Shown piece by piece: positions 47,199 through 60,539 of a stretch of 64,000 bases of DNA. The DNA comes from Pseudaquabacterium terrae (GTDB lineage Bacteria; Pseudomonadota; Gammaproteobacteria; Burkholderiales; Burkholderiaceae_C): the NCBI RefSeq assembly GCF_013266755.1, contig NZ_JABRWJ010000008.1:310001-374000 (forward strand), in the 5' to 3' direction. The notes under the pieces were generated by a model, which had not been told where the DNA came from, did not search any database, and was given only the letters and a program-made list of their open reading frames with translations. The translations under genes and the position numbers were made by a program. Positions within the stretch are counted from its first letter, which is position 1, and every line of letters begins with the position of its first letter.

Positions 47199-48461
47199 AT
47201 GACCCTCGACGAACCCCGCGCGGCGGACGGATTCACCCATGAAGCCGTGCGGCGGCGCCTGCGTTCGCACCTGCGCCGCCTGCTCGAGGTGCTGCGCACC
47301 TGGCCGTGGTTCGACACGCTGCGCATGCTGCGGCTGCGCTTCCGCGAAGACCGCCTCGGCCTGACCGCCAGCAGCCTGACCTTCACGACGCTGATCGGCC
47401 TGGTGCCGCTGGTCACCGTGACGCTGGCGCTGTTCTCGGCCTTCCCGATGTTCAACCGCTTCCAGATGGCGCTGCAGCAGTACCTGCTGCAAAGCCTGGT
47501 GCCGGACAACATCGCCCGGCCCGTGATGCAGGCGCTGACGCAGTTCGCCAGCAAGGCGAGCCGGCTCGGCAGCGTCGGCCTGATCCTGCTCGGCCTGACG
47601 GCACTGGCGCTGGTGTTCACGATCGACCGCACGCTCAACAGCATCTGGCGCGTCTCGAAGCCGCGGCCGCTGGCGCAGCGCGTGCTCGTCTACTGGGCGG
47701 CGATGACGCTCGGGCCGCTGCTGCTCGGCGCCAGCCTGACGCTCACTTCGTACGCTATCTCGGCCTCCCGAGGCATCGTCGACGACCTGCCTGGCGGAGT
47801 CAGCCTGCTGCTCGGGCTGATCGAATTCACGCTGCTGGCCGGCGGCGTGGCGGGGCTGTTCCGCTTCGTGCCGAACACGCACGTGCGTTGGGCCCATGCC
47901 TGGGCCGGCGGGCTGTTCGTCGCGGTCGGCTTCCTGATTGCGAAGCGGCTGCTGGCCTGGTATGTCGCCGCGGTGCCGACCTATTCGGTGGTCTACGGCA
48001 CCTTCGCGACGCTGCCGATCTTCCTGCTGTGGATCTACCTCGGCTGGGTCATCGTGCTGCTCGGCGCGGTGATCGCCGCGTACGCGCCGAGCCTTGCGCT
48101 GCGCGTCGTGCGGCTGCCCGACCGCCCGGGGCAGCGCTTCGCGCTGGCCGTCGCCATCCTGCGGCTGCTGGCCAATGCGAGAGGCGATGCGCAGCGCGGC
48201 TACAGCCCCGAAGCGCTGGCCGGCGCGCTGCGGATCGATCCGCTGCAGGTCGAGCCGGTGACCGAGGCGCTGGTCCAGCTCGACTGGTGCGGCCGGCTCG
48301 ACGAGGAGGGCGAACAGCGCATCGTGCTGCTGATCGACCCGGTGCAGACCAGCGCCGAGCCGCTGATCGACCGGCTGTTGCTGGCCGACAAGCAGTCGAC
48401 CGGCGCCTTCCGGCAACGCACCGGGCTCGGCACCCTGACCGTCGAAGCCCTGATCCACTGA
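47199..48461 (+). CDS. YihY/virulence factor BrkB family membrane protein
   Basis: 420 residues. Six or so membrane helices span about 60-320, starting with DRLGLTASSLTFTTLIGLVP and including VFTIDRTLNSIWRVSKPRP and LLWIYLGWVIVLLGAVIAAY, all YihY-family landmarks. The C-terminal ~110 residues form a soluble winged-helix-like domain (SPEALAGALRIDPLQVEPV). The family was once called ribonuclease BN, wrongly; its real function is unknown. The ATG touches hairpin 2 of repeat copy 6 and has no ordinary ribosome site. Confidence 0.9.
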   Translation: MTLDEPRAADGFTHEAVRRRLRSHLRRLLEVLRTWPWFDTLRMLRLRFREDRLGLTASSLTFTTLIGLVPLVTVTLALFSAFPMFNRFQMALQQYLLQSLVPDNIARPVMQALTQFASKASRLGSVGLILLGLTALALVFTIDRTLNSIWRVSKPRPLAQRVLVYWAAMTLGPLLLGASLTLTSYAISASRGIVDDLPGGVSLLLGLIEFTLLAGGVAGLFRFVPNTHVRWAHAWAGGLFVAVGFLIAKRLLAWYVAAVPTYSVVYGTFATLPIFLLWIYLGWVIVLLGAVIAAYAPSLALRVVRLPDRPGQRFALAVAILRLLANARGDAQRGYSPEALAGALRIDPLQVEPVTEALVQLDWCGRLDEEGEQRIVLLIDPVQTSAEPLIDRLLLADKQSTGAFRQRTGLGTLTVEALIH

Positions 48462-48495
48462 ACGGCCGCAACCAGCGCGGATAATCCGCGCTCCC

Positions 48496-51400
48496 GTGAA
48501 TCCAACCGTCCCCGCACAAAAGGCGCCGCGTGAAGTGCGCCCGCCACGCGCACCGCGTGCGCCAGGGTCGGGAGAGCGCCGCGGCGCACCGCGCCCGGCC
48601 ACCCCGGTCCCGCCCATCACCTATCCCGAATCGCTGCCGGTCTCGAGCCGGCGCGAGGAGATCGCGCGCGCCATTCGCGAGCATCCGGTCGTCATCGTCT
48701 GCGGCGAAACCGGCTCGGGCAAGACGACGCAGTTGCCGAAGATCGCGCTCGAGCTCGGCCGCGGCCTGGGTGCCGGTGGCCGCGGGCTGATCGGCCACAC
48801 GCAGCCGCGCCGCATTGCCGCGTCCAGCGTCGCCAAGCGCATCGCCGACGAGCTGAACTCGCCGCTCGGCGAGGTCGTCGGCTACAAGGTGCGCTTCCAT
48901 GACCGGCTGCAGCCCGGCGCCTCGGTCAAGCTGATGACCGACGGCATCCTGCTCGCCGAGACGCAGGGCGACCCGGACCTGCGCGCCTACGACACGCTGA
49001 TCATCGACGAGGCGCACGAGCGCAGCCTGAACATCGATTTCCTGCTCGGCTACCTGCGGCAATTGCTGCCGCGCCGGCCGGACCTGAAGATCATCGTGAC
49101 CTCGGCGACGATCGATGCCGATCGGTTCGCGCAGCATTTCGCGAGCATCCGCGGGCCGGCGCCGGTGATCCAGGTGTCGGGCCGCCTGTTTCCGGTGGAA
49201 CAGCGCTGGCGGCCCTTCGAGGAGTCGCGCGAGCACGACCTGAACGACGCGATCGCCGAGGGCGTCGATGAGCTCTGGCGCGGCGGCGGACCGGGCGACA
49301 TCCTCGTCTTCCTCCCCGGCGAGCGCGAGATCCGCGAAGCCGCCGACCACCTGCACAAGCACCTCGCGCAACAGCACCGCGCCGGCCCGCCGGCGGAAAT
49401 CCTGCCGCTGTTCGCGCGGCTGTCGCAGGCCGAGCAGGACCGCGTGTTCGAACCCGGCAACGGCCGCCGCATCGTGCTGGCGACGAACGTCGCCGAGACC
49501 TCGCTGACGGTGCCCGGCATCCGCTACGTGATCGATTCGGGGCAGGCGCGGGTCAAACGCTACAGCTACCGCAACAAGGTCGAGCAGCTGCAGGTCGAGC
49601 CGATCAGCCAGGCCGCGGCCAACCAGCGCGCCGGCCGCTGCGGCCGCGTGGCGAACGGCATCTGCATCCGGCTCTACGACGAGAAGGACTTCGAAGGCCG
49701 GCCGCGCTTCACCGACCCGGAAATCCTGCGCTCGTCGCTGGCCGGCGTGATCCTGCGCATGAAGAGCCTGCACCTGGGCACGGTCGAGCAGTTCCCGTTC
49801 CTCGAGCCGCCGCGCGCCAAGGCGATTGCCGACGGCTACGCGCTGCTCGGCGAGCTGAACGCCGTCGACGACGACAACGAGCTGACCGCGATCGGCCAGG
49901 AGCTGGCGAAGCTGCCGCTCGACCCGCGCATCGGCCGCATGATCATCGAGGCGCGCGAGCGCCAGTCCTTGAGCGAAGTGCTGATCATCGCGTCGGCGCT
50001 CAGCGTGCAGGACGTGCGCGACCGGCCGCTCGACCACGCGCAGGCCGCCGACGAGAAGCACAAGAAGTTCGACGACGAGAAGAGCGAGTTCGCCGGTTAT
50101 CTCAAGCTGTGGAAGTGGCTCGAAGAGGCGCGGGGCGCAGCCGGCGCGTCGACCGAGGGCGCCGCGAAGCAGCACAAGCTCAGCCACCGCAAGCAGGAGC
50201 AGCTGCTGCGCGAGCACTTCGTCAGCCCGCGCCGCGTGCGCGAATGGCGCGACATCCATTCGCAGCTGCATACGGTGGTGGCAGAACACGGCTGGCGGCT
50301 CAATGGCTCGCCGGCCACCTACGACCAGGTGCACCTCGCGATGCTGGCCGGACTGCTCGGCAACGTCGGCTGCAAGCATGACGAGGAAGACTGGTACCTC
50401 GGCGCGCGCGGCATCAAGTTCTGGCGCCATCCGGGCGCGCACCTGTCGAAGAAGCCCGGCCGCTGGCTGATCGCCGCCGAGCTGGTCGAGACGACGCGCC
50501 TGTACGGCCGCGGCCTCGCCGCCATCGACGTGCAGTGGATCCCGGCGATCGCCGGCCATCTGCTGAAGAAGCAACTGCTCGAGCCGCACTGGGAGAAGAA
50601 GGCCGCCGAGGTGGTCGCGCTCGAACGCGCGACGCTCTACGGCATCGTCGTCTACAACAACCGGCGCGTGAACTTCGGCCAGGTCGATCCGAAGGCCGCG
50701 CGCGAGCTTTTCATCCGCGCCGCGCTGGTCGAGGGCGACTGGGACACGAAGCTGCCCTTCCTCGCGCACAACCAGAAGCTGGTCGCGCAGGTGCAGGAGC
50801 TGGAGCACAAGTCGCGCCGCCAGGACGTGCTGGTCGACGACGAGCTGATGTTCGCCTTCTACGATCAGCAGCTGCCTGCCGACGTGCACTCCGGCGCGTC
50901 GCTGGAGCGCTGGTTCCGCGAGGAGTCGAAGCGCCAGCCGCGCCTGCTGCAGATGTCGCGTGACGAGCTGATGCGGCACGAGGCCGCCGGCATCACGACG
51001 GCGAGTTACCCGAAGACGATTCGCCTCGGCGGCATCGACTGCAGCGCGAGCTACCTGCACGAGCCGGGCGATGCGAAGGACGGCGTGACCGTCACGGTGC
51101 CGATCTACGCGCTGAACCAGGTCAACGAGGAACGCTGCGAATGGCTGGTGCCGGGCATGCTGCCGGGCAAGGTCACCGCGCTGGTCAAGAGCCTGCACCA
51201 GAAGCCGCGCTCGCGGCTGCAGCCGCTGGTCGACTTCGTCGCCGAGTTCGTCGAGCTGAATGCCTTTGGCGAGGGCGCGCTGATGGACGTGTTGCTGAAG
51301 GCGGTGCGCGAGCGCACGCAGATCGCCGTGCAACGCAACGACTTCAAGCTCGACATGCTGCAGCCCCACCTGTTCATGAACTTCCGCATCGTCGATGAGC

Positions 51401-52473
51401 ACGGCCGGCAACTCGGCATGGGCCGCCACCTGGCGACGCTGAAGGCCGAGCTCGGCGGCCAGGCGCGCACGGCCTTCCAGGCGCTGGCGGCGCTGAAGCT
51501 CGGCACGGCGGCGCCGGCCGCTGCCGCGCCTGCGCCCAGTGCGGCCAAGACGCCGCAGGGGCTCTCACGCGCCGAGGCCGGCCGCCCGGCACCCACCGCG
51601 CCGCCACCCGCGCCGCCGGCCGTCCCGGTCGCCTACACCCGCTGGAGCTTCGGCGAGCTGCCCGAGCTGATGGAGCTGAAAAAAGGCGGCCAGACGCTGG
51701 TCGGCTTCCCGGCGCTGATCGACAAGGCCACGCACGTCGAGATCGAGGTCTTCGACGAGCCGGTGGTCGCGGCGACCCGGCACCGCGCCGGCCTGCGCCG
51801 CCTCCTCGCGCTGCAGATCAAGGAACCCCTGAAGTACCTCGAGAAGAGCCTGCCCGAACTGCAAAAGATTGCTGTGCCCTTCATGCCGCTCGGCACGCTG
51901 GAAGAGCTGCGCCAGCAGATCATCGACGTCGCGCTCGACCGCGCCTTCCTGGCCGAGCCGCTGCCGGTCGACGAGGCCGGCTTCAAGGCCCGGCTCGACG
52001 AGGGCCGCGGCCGGCTGAACCTGATCGCGCAGGAGGTCGCCCGCGCCGCCGGCGCGGTGCTGGCCGAGTTCGCCGTCGCGCAACGCAAGCTGAAGGACAG
52101 CCGCCCGGCCAAGGAGGTTGCCGACGACATCCAGGCCCAGCTGCAGCGCCTGGTGCCCAAACGCTTCGTCGCGATCACGCCGTGGGCCCAGCTGCAGCAC
52201 CTGGTGCGCTACCTGAAGGCGATCACGCTGCGGCTGGACAAGCTGCGCGCCGACCCCGCTCGCGATGCCCAGCGCCTGGCCGAGCTGCGGCCGCTGGAAC
52301 AGCGCTGGGTGCGCCGGCTGGCGGAACTCAAGGGCACGCCGGATGGGCGGCTCGATGAATACCGCTGGCTGCTCGAGGAGTTGCGGGTGAGCTTCTTTGC
52401 GCAGGAGCTGCGCACGCCGCAGCCGGTGAGCGTCAAGCGCCTCGACAAGGCCTGGCAGCAGCTGAGCAGCTGA
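48496..52473 (+). CDS. hrpA: ATP-dependent RNA helicase HrpA
   Basis: 1325 residues from GTG, the usual HrpA size. Walker A GETGSGKTT (70-78), DEAH (171-174), TSATID and QRAGRCGRV are the DEAH-helicase motifs. Next is the helicase-associated region with SLHLGTVEQFPFLEPP, then the DUF3418 C-terminal half found in HrpA. An Ala/Pro-rich linker of about 45 residues (around 1005-1050) breaks the C-terminal part. In E. coli HrpA acts on fimbrial mRNA and stalled ribosomes. The basic N-terminal 40 residues are probably disordered. Confidence 0.96.
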   Translation: MNPTVPAQKAPREVRPPRAPRAPGSGERRGAPRPATPVPPITYPESLPVSSRREEIARAIREHPVVIVCGETGSGKTTQLPKIALELGRGLGAGGRGLIGHTQPRRIAASSVAKRIADELNSPLGEVVGYKVRFHDRLQPGASVKLMTDGILLAETQGDPDLRAYDTLIIDEAHERSLNIDFLLGYLRQLLPRRPDLKIIVTSATIDADRFAQHFASIRGPAPVIQVSGRLFPVEQRWRPFEESREHDLNDAIAEGVDELWRGGGPGDILVFLPGEREIREAADHLHKHLAQQHRAGPPAEILPLFARLSQAEQDRVFEPGNGRRIVLATNVAETSLTVPGIRYVIDSGQARVKRYSYRNKVEQLQVEPISQAAANQRAGRCGRVANGICIRLYDEKDFEGRPRFTDPEILRSSLAGVILRMKSLHLGTVEQFPFLEPPRAKAIADGYALLGELNAVDDDNELTAIGQELAKLPLDPRIGRMIIEARERQSLSEVLIIASALSVQDVRDRPLDHAQAADEKHKKFDDEKSEFAGYLKLWKWLEEARGAAGASTEGAAKQHKLSHRKQEQLLREHFVSPRRVREWRDIHSQLHTVVAEHGWRLNGSPATYDQVHLAMLAGLLGNVGCKHDEEDWYLGARGIKFWRHPGAHLSKKPGRWLIAAELVETTRLYGRGLAAIDVQWIPAIAGHLLKKQLLEPHWEKKAAEVVALERATLYGIVVYNNRRVNFGQVDPKAARELFIRAALVEGDWDTKLPFLAHNQKLVAQVQELEHKSRRQDVLVDDELMFAFYDQQLPADVHSGASLERWFREESKRQPRLLQMSRDELMRHEAAGITTASYPKTIRLGGIDCSASYLHEPGDAKDGVTVTVPIYALNQVNEERCEWLVPGMLPGKVTALVKSLHQKPRSRLQPLVDFVAEFVELNAFGEGALMDVLLKAVRERTQIAVQRNDFKLDMLQPHLFMNFRIVDEHGRQLGMGRHLATLKAELGGQARTAFQALAALKLGTAAPAAAAPAPSAAKTPQGLSRAEAGRPAPTAPPPAPPAVPVAYTRWSFGELPELMELKKGGQTLVGFPALIDKATHVEIEVFDEPVVAATRHRAGLRRLLALQIKEPLKYLEKSLPELQKIAVPFMPLGTLEELRQQIIDVALDRAFLAEPLPVDEAGFKARLDEGRGRLNLIAQEVARAAGAVLAEFAVAQRKLKDSRPAKEVADDIQAQLQRLVPKRFVAITPWAQLQHLVRYLKAITLRLDKLRADPARDAQRLAELRPLEQRWVRRLAELKGTPDGRLDEYRWLLEELRVSFFAQELRTPQPVSVKRLDKAWQQLSS

Positions 52474-52522
52474 GGTCCACAATCCGCGCTGCCGCGCCCC
52501 GTCGGGTGCGCAAGGAGAAGCA

Positions 52523-52783
52523 ATGCACTACGTCTGGATGGCCCTGGTGGGCTTCGTCGTCGGCCTGATCGCACGCGCCGTGCTGCCCGGCACGCAGAGC
52601 TTAGGGCTCATCATGACGACGCTGCTCGGCATCGTCGGGTCGCTGGTCGCCGGCTGGGCCGGCCAGGCCCTGGGTTGGTACGCACAAGGTCAGGCCGTCG
52701 GCTTCCTGGCATCGGTCGCCGGCGCAGTCGTCGTGCTGTTCGTCTACACGCTGGTCGTCAAGCCGTCGAACCCACCCGCCTGA
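52523..52783 (+). CDS. GlsB/YeaQ/YmgE family small membrane protein
   Basis: 86 residues, three hydrophobic segments. WMALVGFVVGLIARAVLPG, then TTLLGIVGSLVAGWAGQALG, is the family (transglycosylase-associated) signature. Members are often stress-induced; the function is unknown. AAGGAGAAG before the ATG is a strong ribosome site. No promoter was identified in the short gap after hrpA. Confidence 0.9.
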   Translation: MHYVWMALVGFVVGLIARAVLPGTQSLGLIMTTLLGIVGSLVAGWAGQALGWYAQGQAVGFLASVAGAVVVLFVYTLVVKPSNPPA

Positions 52784-52946
52784 ACGCGAACGAATCCGCG
52801 GTTACCGCGCGGTTTCAAAACTTAATAGGGGCTGACGCGGATGGAGCCGCGTGGTGGTCTCCCTACAATCCGGCCCGCATCGACCCGACGCCCCGGGGCC
52901 TTCGAGCCCCGCTGTCGGCGCCACAAGCGTCGCATTGGGAGGCCCC

Positions 52947-53693
52947 TTGAGGAAGTTGATTCTGGCCACCGCCGGCCTGTGCTGCTGTATCAGCCTCGCC
53001 TCGGCACAAACCACCATCGATGCCGCCACGAAGGAGCGGATGGAGCGCGCCAAGCGCGACGCCGCGAATCCGCTGCGCATCATCATCGAAGCGGCCCAGG
53101 TCAAGCGCACCAAGGCCAGCGAGACGGCGGCGCCGGCGCCGGCGGCAGCTGCCGCTCCTGCGCCTGCACCGACTCCCGTGCCGGCACCCGTCGCCGCCCG
53201 GCCGCCCGCGCCCACCACCGCAGCGCGGCCGTCGCGCAGCGAACCGGCCACCGCCGCCACCACGCCGGCGAAGAGCGAGCCAGCCCCGACGCCGGCACCG
53301 ATCGTCGAACCGACGCCCGAGCCGGCCGTCGCCGCAGCGCCCGCCAGCGCCGCACCGGCCCCCGTTGAAGCGTCGATCGCCGCGCCGTCGCAGCAATTGG
53401 CCAGCGCGAGCCCGCGCGCCACGCCGCCGGTCGTCGATGTGCCGCTGAAGCTGGTGCGCTACATCGAGCCCGAGATTCCGTCGCGCATCCGCGCGCGGCT
53501 GAAGCCGAACAACGAAGTCACCGTCGTGCTGCAGGTCAACCCGGACGGCAGCGTCAGCGGCGCGGACATCCGCGCGACGACCAGCCGCGCGCTCGACACG
53601 TTGGTGCTCGACGCCGTGCGCCAGTGGCGCTACGACCCGGTGCCGACGCCGCGCGAGCACACCGTGCAGCTGGTCTTCAACCTCAGCGACTGA
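52947..53693 (+). CDS. Secreted protein with Ala/Pro-rich linker and TonB-like C-terminal domain
   Basis: 248 residues from TTG. GGGAGG lies four bases before it, and the frame then opens with a signal peptide (KLILATAGLCCCISLASAQ). Residues about 50-160 are a low-complexity Ala/Pro-rich linker. The last ~80 residues resemble the TonB C-terminal domain: RIRARLKPNNEVTVVLQVNP, GSVSGADIRATTSRALD and AVRQWRYDPVPTPREHTVQL. No membrane anchor remains after cleavage, unlike TonB itself, and no exbB/exbD is near. It may be periplasmic. An earlier in-frame start at 52851 would place the signal internally and was not used. Confidence 0.75.
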   Translation: MRKLILATAGLCCCISLASAQTTIDAATKERMERAKRDAANPLRIIIEAAQVKRTKASETAAPAPAAAAAPAPAPTPVPAPVAARPPAPTTAARPSRSEPATAATTPAKSEPAPTPAPIVEPTPEPAVAAAPASAAPAPVEASIAAPSQQLASASPRATPPVVDVPLKLVRYIEPEIPSRIRARLKPNNEVTVVLQVNPDGSVSGADIRATTSRALDTLVLDAVRQWRYDPVPTPREHTVQLVFNLSD

Positions 53694-54396
53694 ACAGCGC
53701 GAGCGCCCGGTCCATCCCACCTTCCTCGATCGAGATCATCGCCTGCTCGCGCACCGCGGGCTTGCCGTGGTAGCAGATCGACAGCCCGGCCACCGACATC
53801 ATCGGCAGGTCGTTGGCGCCGTCGCCGACGGCGATCGATTGCCGCGGCTCGATGCCCATCAGCTCGCAGACCTCGAGCAGCACGCGGCGTTTCTCGGCGC
53901 CGTCGCAGATGTCGCCCCAGGGCCGGTCGATCATCCGGCCGGTCAGCGCGCCGCGCTCGATCTCCAGCATGTTGGCGCGCGCGAAGTCCAGCTGCAGCCG
54001 GTGCCGCACGCGTTCGCTGAAGAAGGTGAAGCCGCCGGAGACCAGCAGCGTTTTCAGCCCGGCCGCCTGCAGCGCCTGCACGAAGCGCTCGACGCCCGGG
54101 TTCAGCCGCAGCTTCTCGGCATACACCGCGTCGAGGGCCGACGCCGGCACGCCGCGCAGCAAGGCCACGCGCTGGCGCAGGCTTTCCTTGTAGTCGGTGA
54201 TCTCGCCGCGCATCGCCGCCTCGGTGATCGCCGCCACCTCGGCCTTGCGGCCGGCCGCGGCGGCGATCTCGTCGACGCATTCGATGTTGATCAGCGTCGA
54301 ATCCATGTCGAACGCGACCAGCCGGTAGTGGGCCAGCGCCAGCGGCGGCGTGACGCCGCGCACGAAGAGGCCCGGTTCGAACTGCAGCGCGCTCAT
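53683..54396 (-). CDS. serB: Phosphoserine phosphatase
   Basis: 237 residues. It makes serine from phosphoserine. VAFDMDSTLINIE gives the HAD nucleophile Asp30 and general acid Asp32. SGGFTFFSERV and AVGDGANDLPMM are motifs II/III and IV. It lacks the extended N-terminal ACT-like domain of E. coli SerB (322 residues). The ATG shares one base with the sppA stop (TGATG). Its 3' end overlaps the convergent TonB-domain gene by 11 bases. Confidence 0.94.
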   Translation of the reverse strand: MSALQFEPGLFVRGVTPPLALAHYRLVAFDMDSTLINIECVDEIAAAAGRKAEVAAITEAAMRGEITDYKESLRQRVALLRGVPASALDAVYAEKLRLNPGVERFVQALQAAGLKTLLVSGGFTFFSERVRHRLQLDFARANMLEIERGALTGRMIDRPWGDICDGAEKRRVLLEVCELMGIEPRQSIAVGDGANDLPMMSVAGLSICYHGKPAVREQAMISIEEGGMDRALALFSR

Positions 54397-56330
54397 CAAG
54401 GTGCGCTGCAGAAGCAATGCACGACCGCCGAGAACGGCTGCCGGCGCTCGGTCAGCTCGGCCAGCCACGACAGCTCGCGGCCGATGTCGCGTACTTCGGG
54501 CGGCAGCATCGCGAGGGGTCCTGCGGCCTGCTGCGTCGCTTCGCTCAGGTAGGGCAGCAGCGCCTGCACCGCGCCGCCGCCCAGGAAGCTGAGCATGCGG
54601 GCCAGCCGGCCCGGCTCGCGCTCGACGTACACCGTGCGGTAGCCGGCCGGCAGCTTGGCGCGGCCGGCGGCGGCGTCGAGCGCATCGGTGAAGCTGCCGA
54701 GGCGGTCGACCAGGCCGCGCTCCTTGGCCTGCGCACCGGTCCAGACGCGGCCCTGCGCCACCTCGTCGAGCTTCTCGGGCGTCGTCTTGCGCGCGGCCGC
54801 GGCCTTGGCCGTGAAGTCGGTGTAGATGCGGCCGATCGTCGACTGCACCAGCGACGCGAAGCGCGCATCGATCGGCCGGCGCGGATCGTAGGCGTGGGTC
54901 AGCCAGGTCGTGCCGTAGCCGGCGGTGTTGACGGACAGCTTGGACATCAGGCCCTCGGCGGTCGGCAGCATCGCGAAGACGCCGATCGAGCCGGTCAGCG
55001 TCGCCGGGTCGGCGATGACCTCGTCGGCGGCCATCGAGATCCAGTAGCCGCCCGAGGCGGCGACGTCGCCCATCGAGACGATCACCGGCTTGCCGGCGGC
55101 GCGCGTCAGCTCGAGCTCGCGGCGCACCAGCTCCGAGCCGAAGGCGCTGCCGCCCGGCGAGCGCACGCGCAGCACGATCGCCTTGAGGCGCGGGTCGTCG
55201 CGCGCCATGCGCACCAGCTCGGCGGTCGAGCGGCCGCCGATGGCTCCGGGCGGTGCCTCGCCGTCGCTGATCTCGCCTTCGGCGACGATCACGCCGATCG
55301 CGTCGGACGGCAGCTGCGGCGCCTGGCGCCCGAGGTAGTCGCCGAAGGCGATCTGGCGGAAGGTCTTGCCGTCGGCATCCTTGGCGCCGCGCTCGATGAT
55401 CATCGCGCGCAGCTCGTCGCGCGTCTTCAGGCCGTCGACCAGCTTGGTGTCGAGCGCCAGCTTGGCGACGTCACCGCCGGCGGCGGCGAGCCGCTGCGGC
55501 AGCTCGTCGATGCTCTTCATGATGCTGCCGGCCGGCAGCTTGCGCGCGGCCTCGACGCTGCGGGTGTAGTCGCCCCACAGGCCGTCGTACAGCAGCGCAT
55601 CGGATTCGAGCGTCTCCTTGGACGGGGCTTTTGCGAAATAGGGTTCGCCGAAGTTCTTGTACTTGCCGGCGCGGATCACGTTGGCGCTGACGCCGAGGCG
55701 GTCGAAGGCTTCGCGGTAGTAGTTGCTCAGCCGGCCGAAACCTTCGACGTAGACCAGGCCCATCGGATGCACGTAGACCTCGTCGGCATGCGCGGCGAGG
55801 AAATACTGGCGCTGGTCGTAACCCGCGCCCCAGGCGACGACCTTCTTGCCGCCGCTGGCCTTCTTGTAGCGTTCGAGCGCCTGAGCCACTTCACGCAGGT
55901 TCGGCAGCCCGCCCCCCGCAAAGTCGTCGAGCACCAGCACGACGCCGCCGATCTTCGGATCCTTGGCGGCCAGCTCCAGCGCACGCAGCACGTCACGCAG
56001 CTGCACCTGCTCGTCGGGCTCGCCGCGCAGCTGCTTGAACGCGCGGTCGCGCGGATTGCCCGAGCGCTGGTCGACCAGCGGGCCGCTCAGGTTCAGCACC
56101 AGCATCGTCTTGTCGAGCATCGGCGCCGGGCCGCTCCTCAACCAGCCGACCAGCAGCACGCCGACGATCAGCAGGAAGATCAGGTTCAGCACCAGCCGGC
56201 GGCTGCCGTCGATCAGCCACCACAGGCGGCGGAAACTCCGGCGCACCAGGCCGGGGCCGCGCGGGGCGGGCGGCGGCGGGGGCGCGGGCGGCGGCACCGC
56301 CGGCGCGGCGGCTTCGAAGGAATCGTTCAT
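54396..56330 (-). CDS. sppA: Signal peptide peptidase SppA, 67-kDa type
   Basis: 644 residues. A Pro-rich N-terminus is followed by one membrane anchor (about 46-64, LVLNLIFLLIVGVLLVGWL). The catalytic dyad is Lys223 (IRAGKYKNFG) and Ser427 (VSMGDVAASGGYW), each in one of the two repeated S49 domains. It degrades cleaved signal peptides in the membrane. The C-terminal ~45 residues (from ALLPYLSEATQQ) extend a little beyond the core. serB overlaps it downstream; the two functions look unrelated. Confidence 0.94.
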   Translation of the reverse strand: MNDSFEAAAPAVPPPAPPPPPAPRGPGLVRRSFRRLWWLIDGSRRLVLNLIFLLIVGVLLVGWLRSGPAPMLDKTMLVLNLSGPLVDQRSGNPRDRAFKQLRGEPDEQVQLRDVLRALELAAKDPKIGGVVLVLDDFAGGGLPNLREVAQALERYKKASGGKKVVAWGAGYDQRQYFLAAHADEVYVHPMGLVYVEGFGRLSNYYREAFDRLGVSANVIRAGKYKNFGEPYFAKAPSKETLESDALLYDGLWGDYTRSVEAARKLPAGSIMKSIDELPQRLAAAGGDVAKLALDTKLVDGLKTRDELRAMIIERGAKDADGKTFRQIAFGDYLGRQAPQLPSDAIGVIVAEGEISDGEAPPGAIGGRSTAELVRMARDDPRLKAIVLRVRSPGGSAFGSELVRRELELTRAAGKPVIVSMGDVAASGGYWISMAADEVIADPATLTGSIGVFAMLPTAEGLMSKLSVNTAGYGTTWLTHAYDPRRPIDARFASLVQSTIGRIYTDFTAKAAAARKTTPEKLDEVAQGRVWTGAQAKERGLVDRLGSFTDALDAAAGRAKLPAGYRTVYVEREPGRLARMLSFLGGGAVQALLPYLSEATQQAAGPLAMLPPEVRDIGRELSWLAELTERRQPFSAVVHCFCSAP

Positions 56331-56346
56331 CGGGAGCTCCCAGTGA

Positions 56347-59802
<3,456 letters not shown>

Positions 59803-59828
59803 CAGCGGCTGAATTTTAGAATCGTCCG

Positions 59829-60539
59829 ATGATCCCTTACCCCATCGGCACCGAGCCGCGTTTCTTCGCCCTGGTGCCCTGCGCCGGCATCGGCGAGCGT
59901 GCCGGCACGGGCGGACCGAAGCAGTATGCGCCGCTGGCCGGCCGGCCGCTGGTGGCGCACACGCTGCATGCGCTGGCCGGTGTCGCGCGGCTCGCCGCGA
60001 CGCTGGTCGTGCTGGCGCCCGGCGACGCGCTGTTCGAAGAAGCCGTGCCGGGCTTCGGCGGCGAGCACCAATGGCTCGCGCGCTGCGGCGGCGCGTCCCG
60101 TGCGCAATCGGTGGCCAACGGCCTCGACGAGCTGCTCGCCCGCGGCGCGTTGCCCCACGACTGGGTGCTGGTGCACGACGCGGCGCGCGGCCTGTTGCGC
60201 GCCGAGTGGGTCGAGCGCCTGATCGAGGCCTGTGCCGACGACGAGGTCGGCGGACTGCTGGCGCTGCCGCTGGCCGACACGCTGAAGCAATCGAGCGGCG
60301 GCCGCGCCGTGGCGACGGTGGCGCGCGGCGACAAGTGGGTCGCTCAGACGCCGCAGATGTTCCGCCTCGGCTTGCTGCGCCCCGCGCTGGCCCACGCCGG
60401 CGACGCCGTCACCGACGAAGCCAGCGCCATCGAGGCGCTGGGTCATGCGCCGAAGCTGGTGCAGGGCGATGCCGAGAACTTCAAGCTCACCTGGCCGGGA
60501 GACTTTGCGCTGGCCGAACGACTGCTGGGGACACGATGA
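59829..60539 (+). CDS. ispD: 2-C-methyl-D-erythritol 4-phosphate cytidylyltransferase
   Basis: 236 residues. It couples CTP to methylerythritol phosphate in the non-mevalonate isoprenoid pathway. [20 protein letters not shown] is the CTP-binding loop; [19 protein letters not shown] is the central motif, with [16 protein letters not shown] near the end. The stop overlaps the ispF ATG (ATGA). The leader between it and mfd is too short to show a promoter. Confidence 0.97.
   Translation: MIPYPIGTEPRFFALVPCAGIGERAGTGGPKQYAPLAGRPLVAHTLHALAGVARLAATLVVLAPGDALFEEAVPGFGGEHQWLARCGGASRAQSVANGLDELLARGALPHDWVLVHDAARGLLRAEWVERLIEACADDEVGGLLALPLADTLKQSSGGRAVATVARGDKWVAQTPQMFRLGLLRPALAHAGDAVTDEASAIEALGHAPKLVQGDAENFKLTWPGDFALAERLLGTR

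Noticed and set aside
48049-51429. A 1126-codon minus-strand frame opposite hrpA
   Set aside because: The HrpA helicase motifs on the plus strand are complete, and the antisense translation has no conserved segment.
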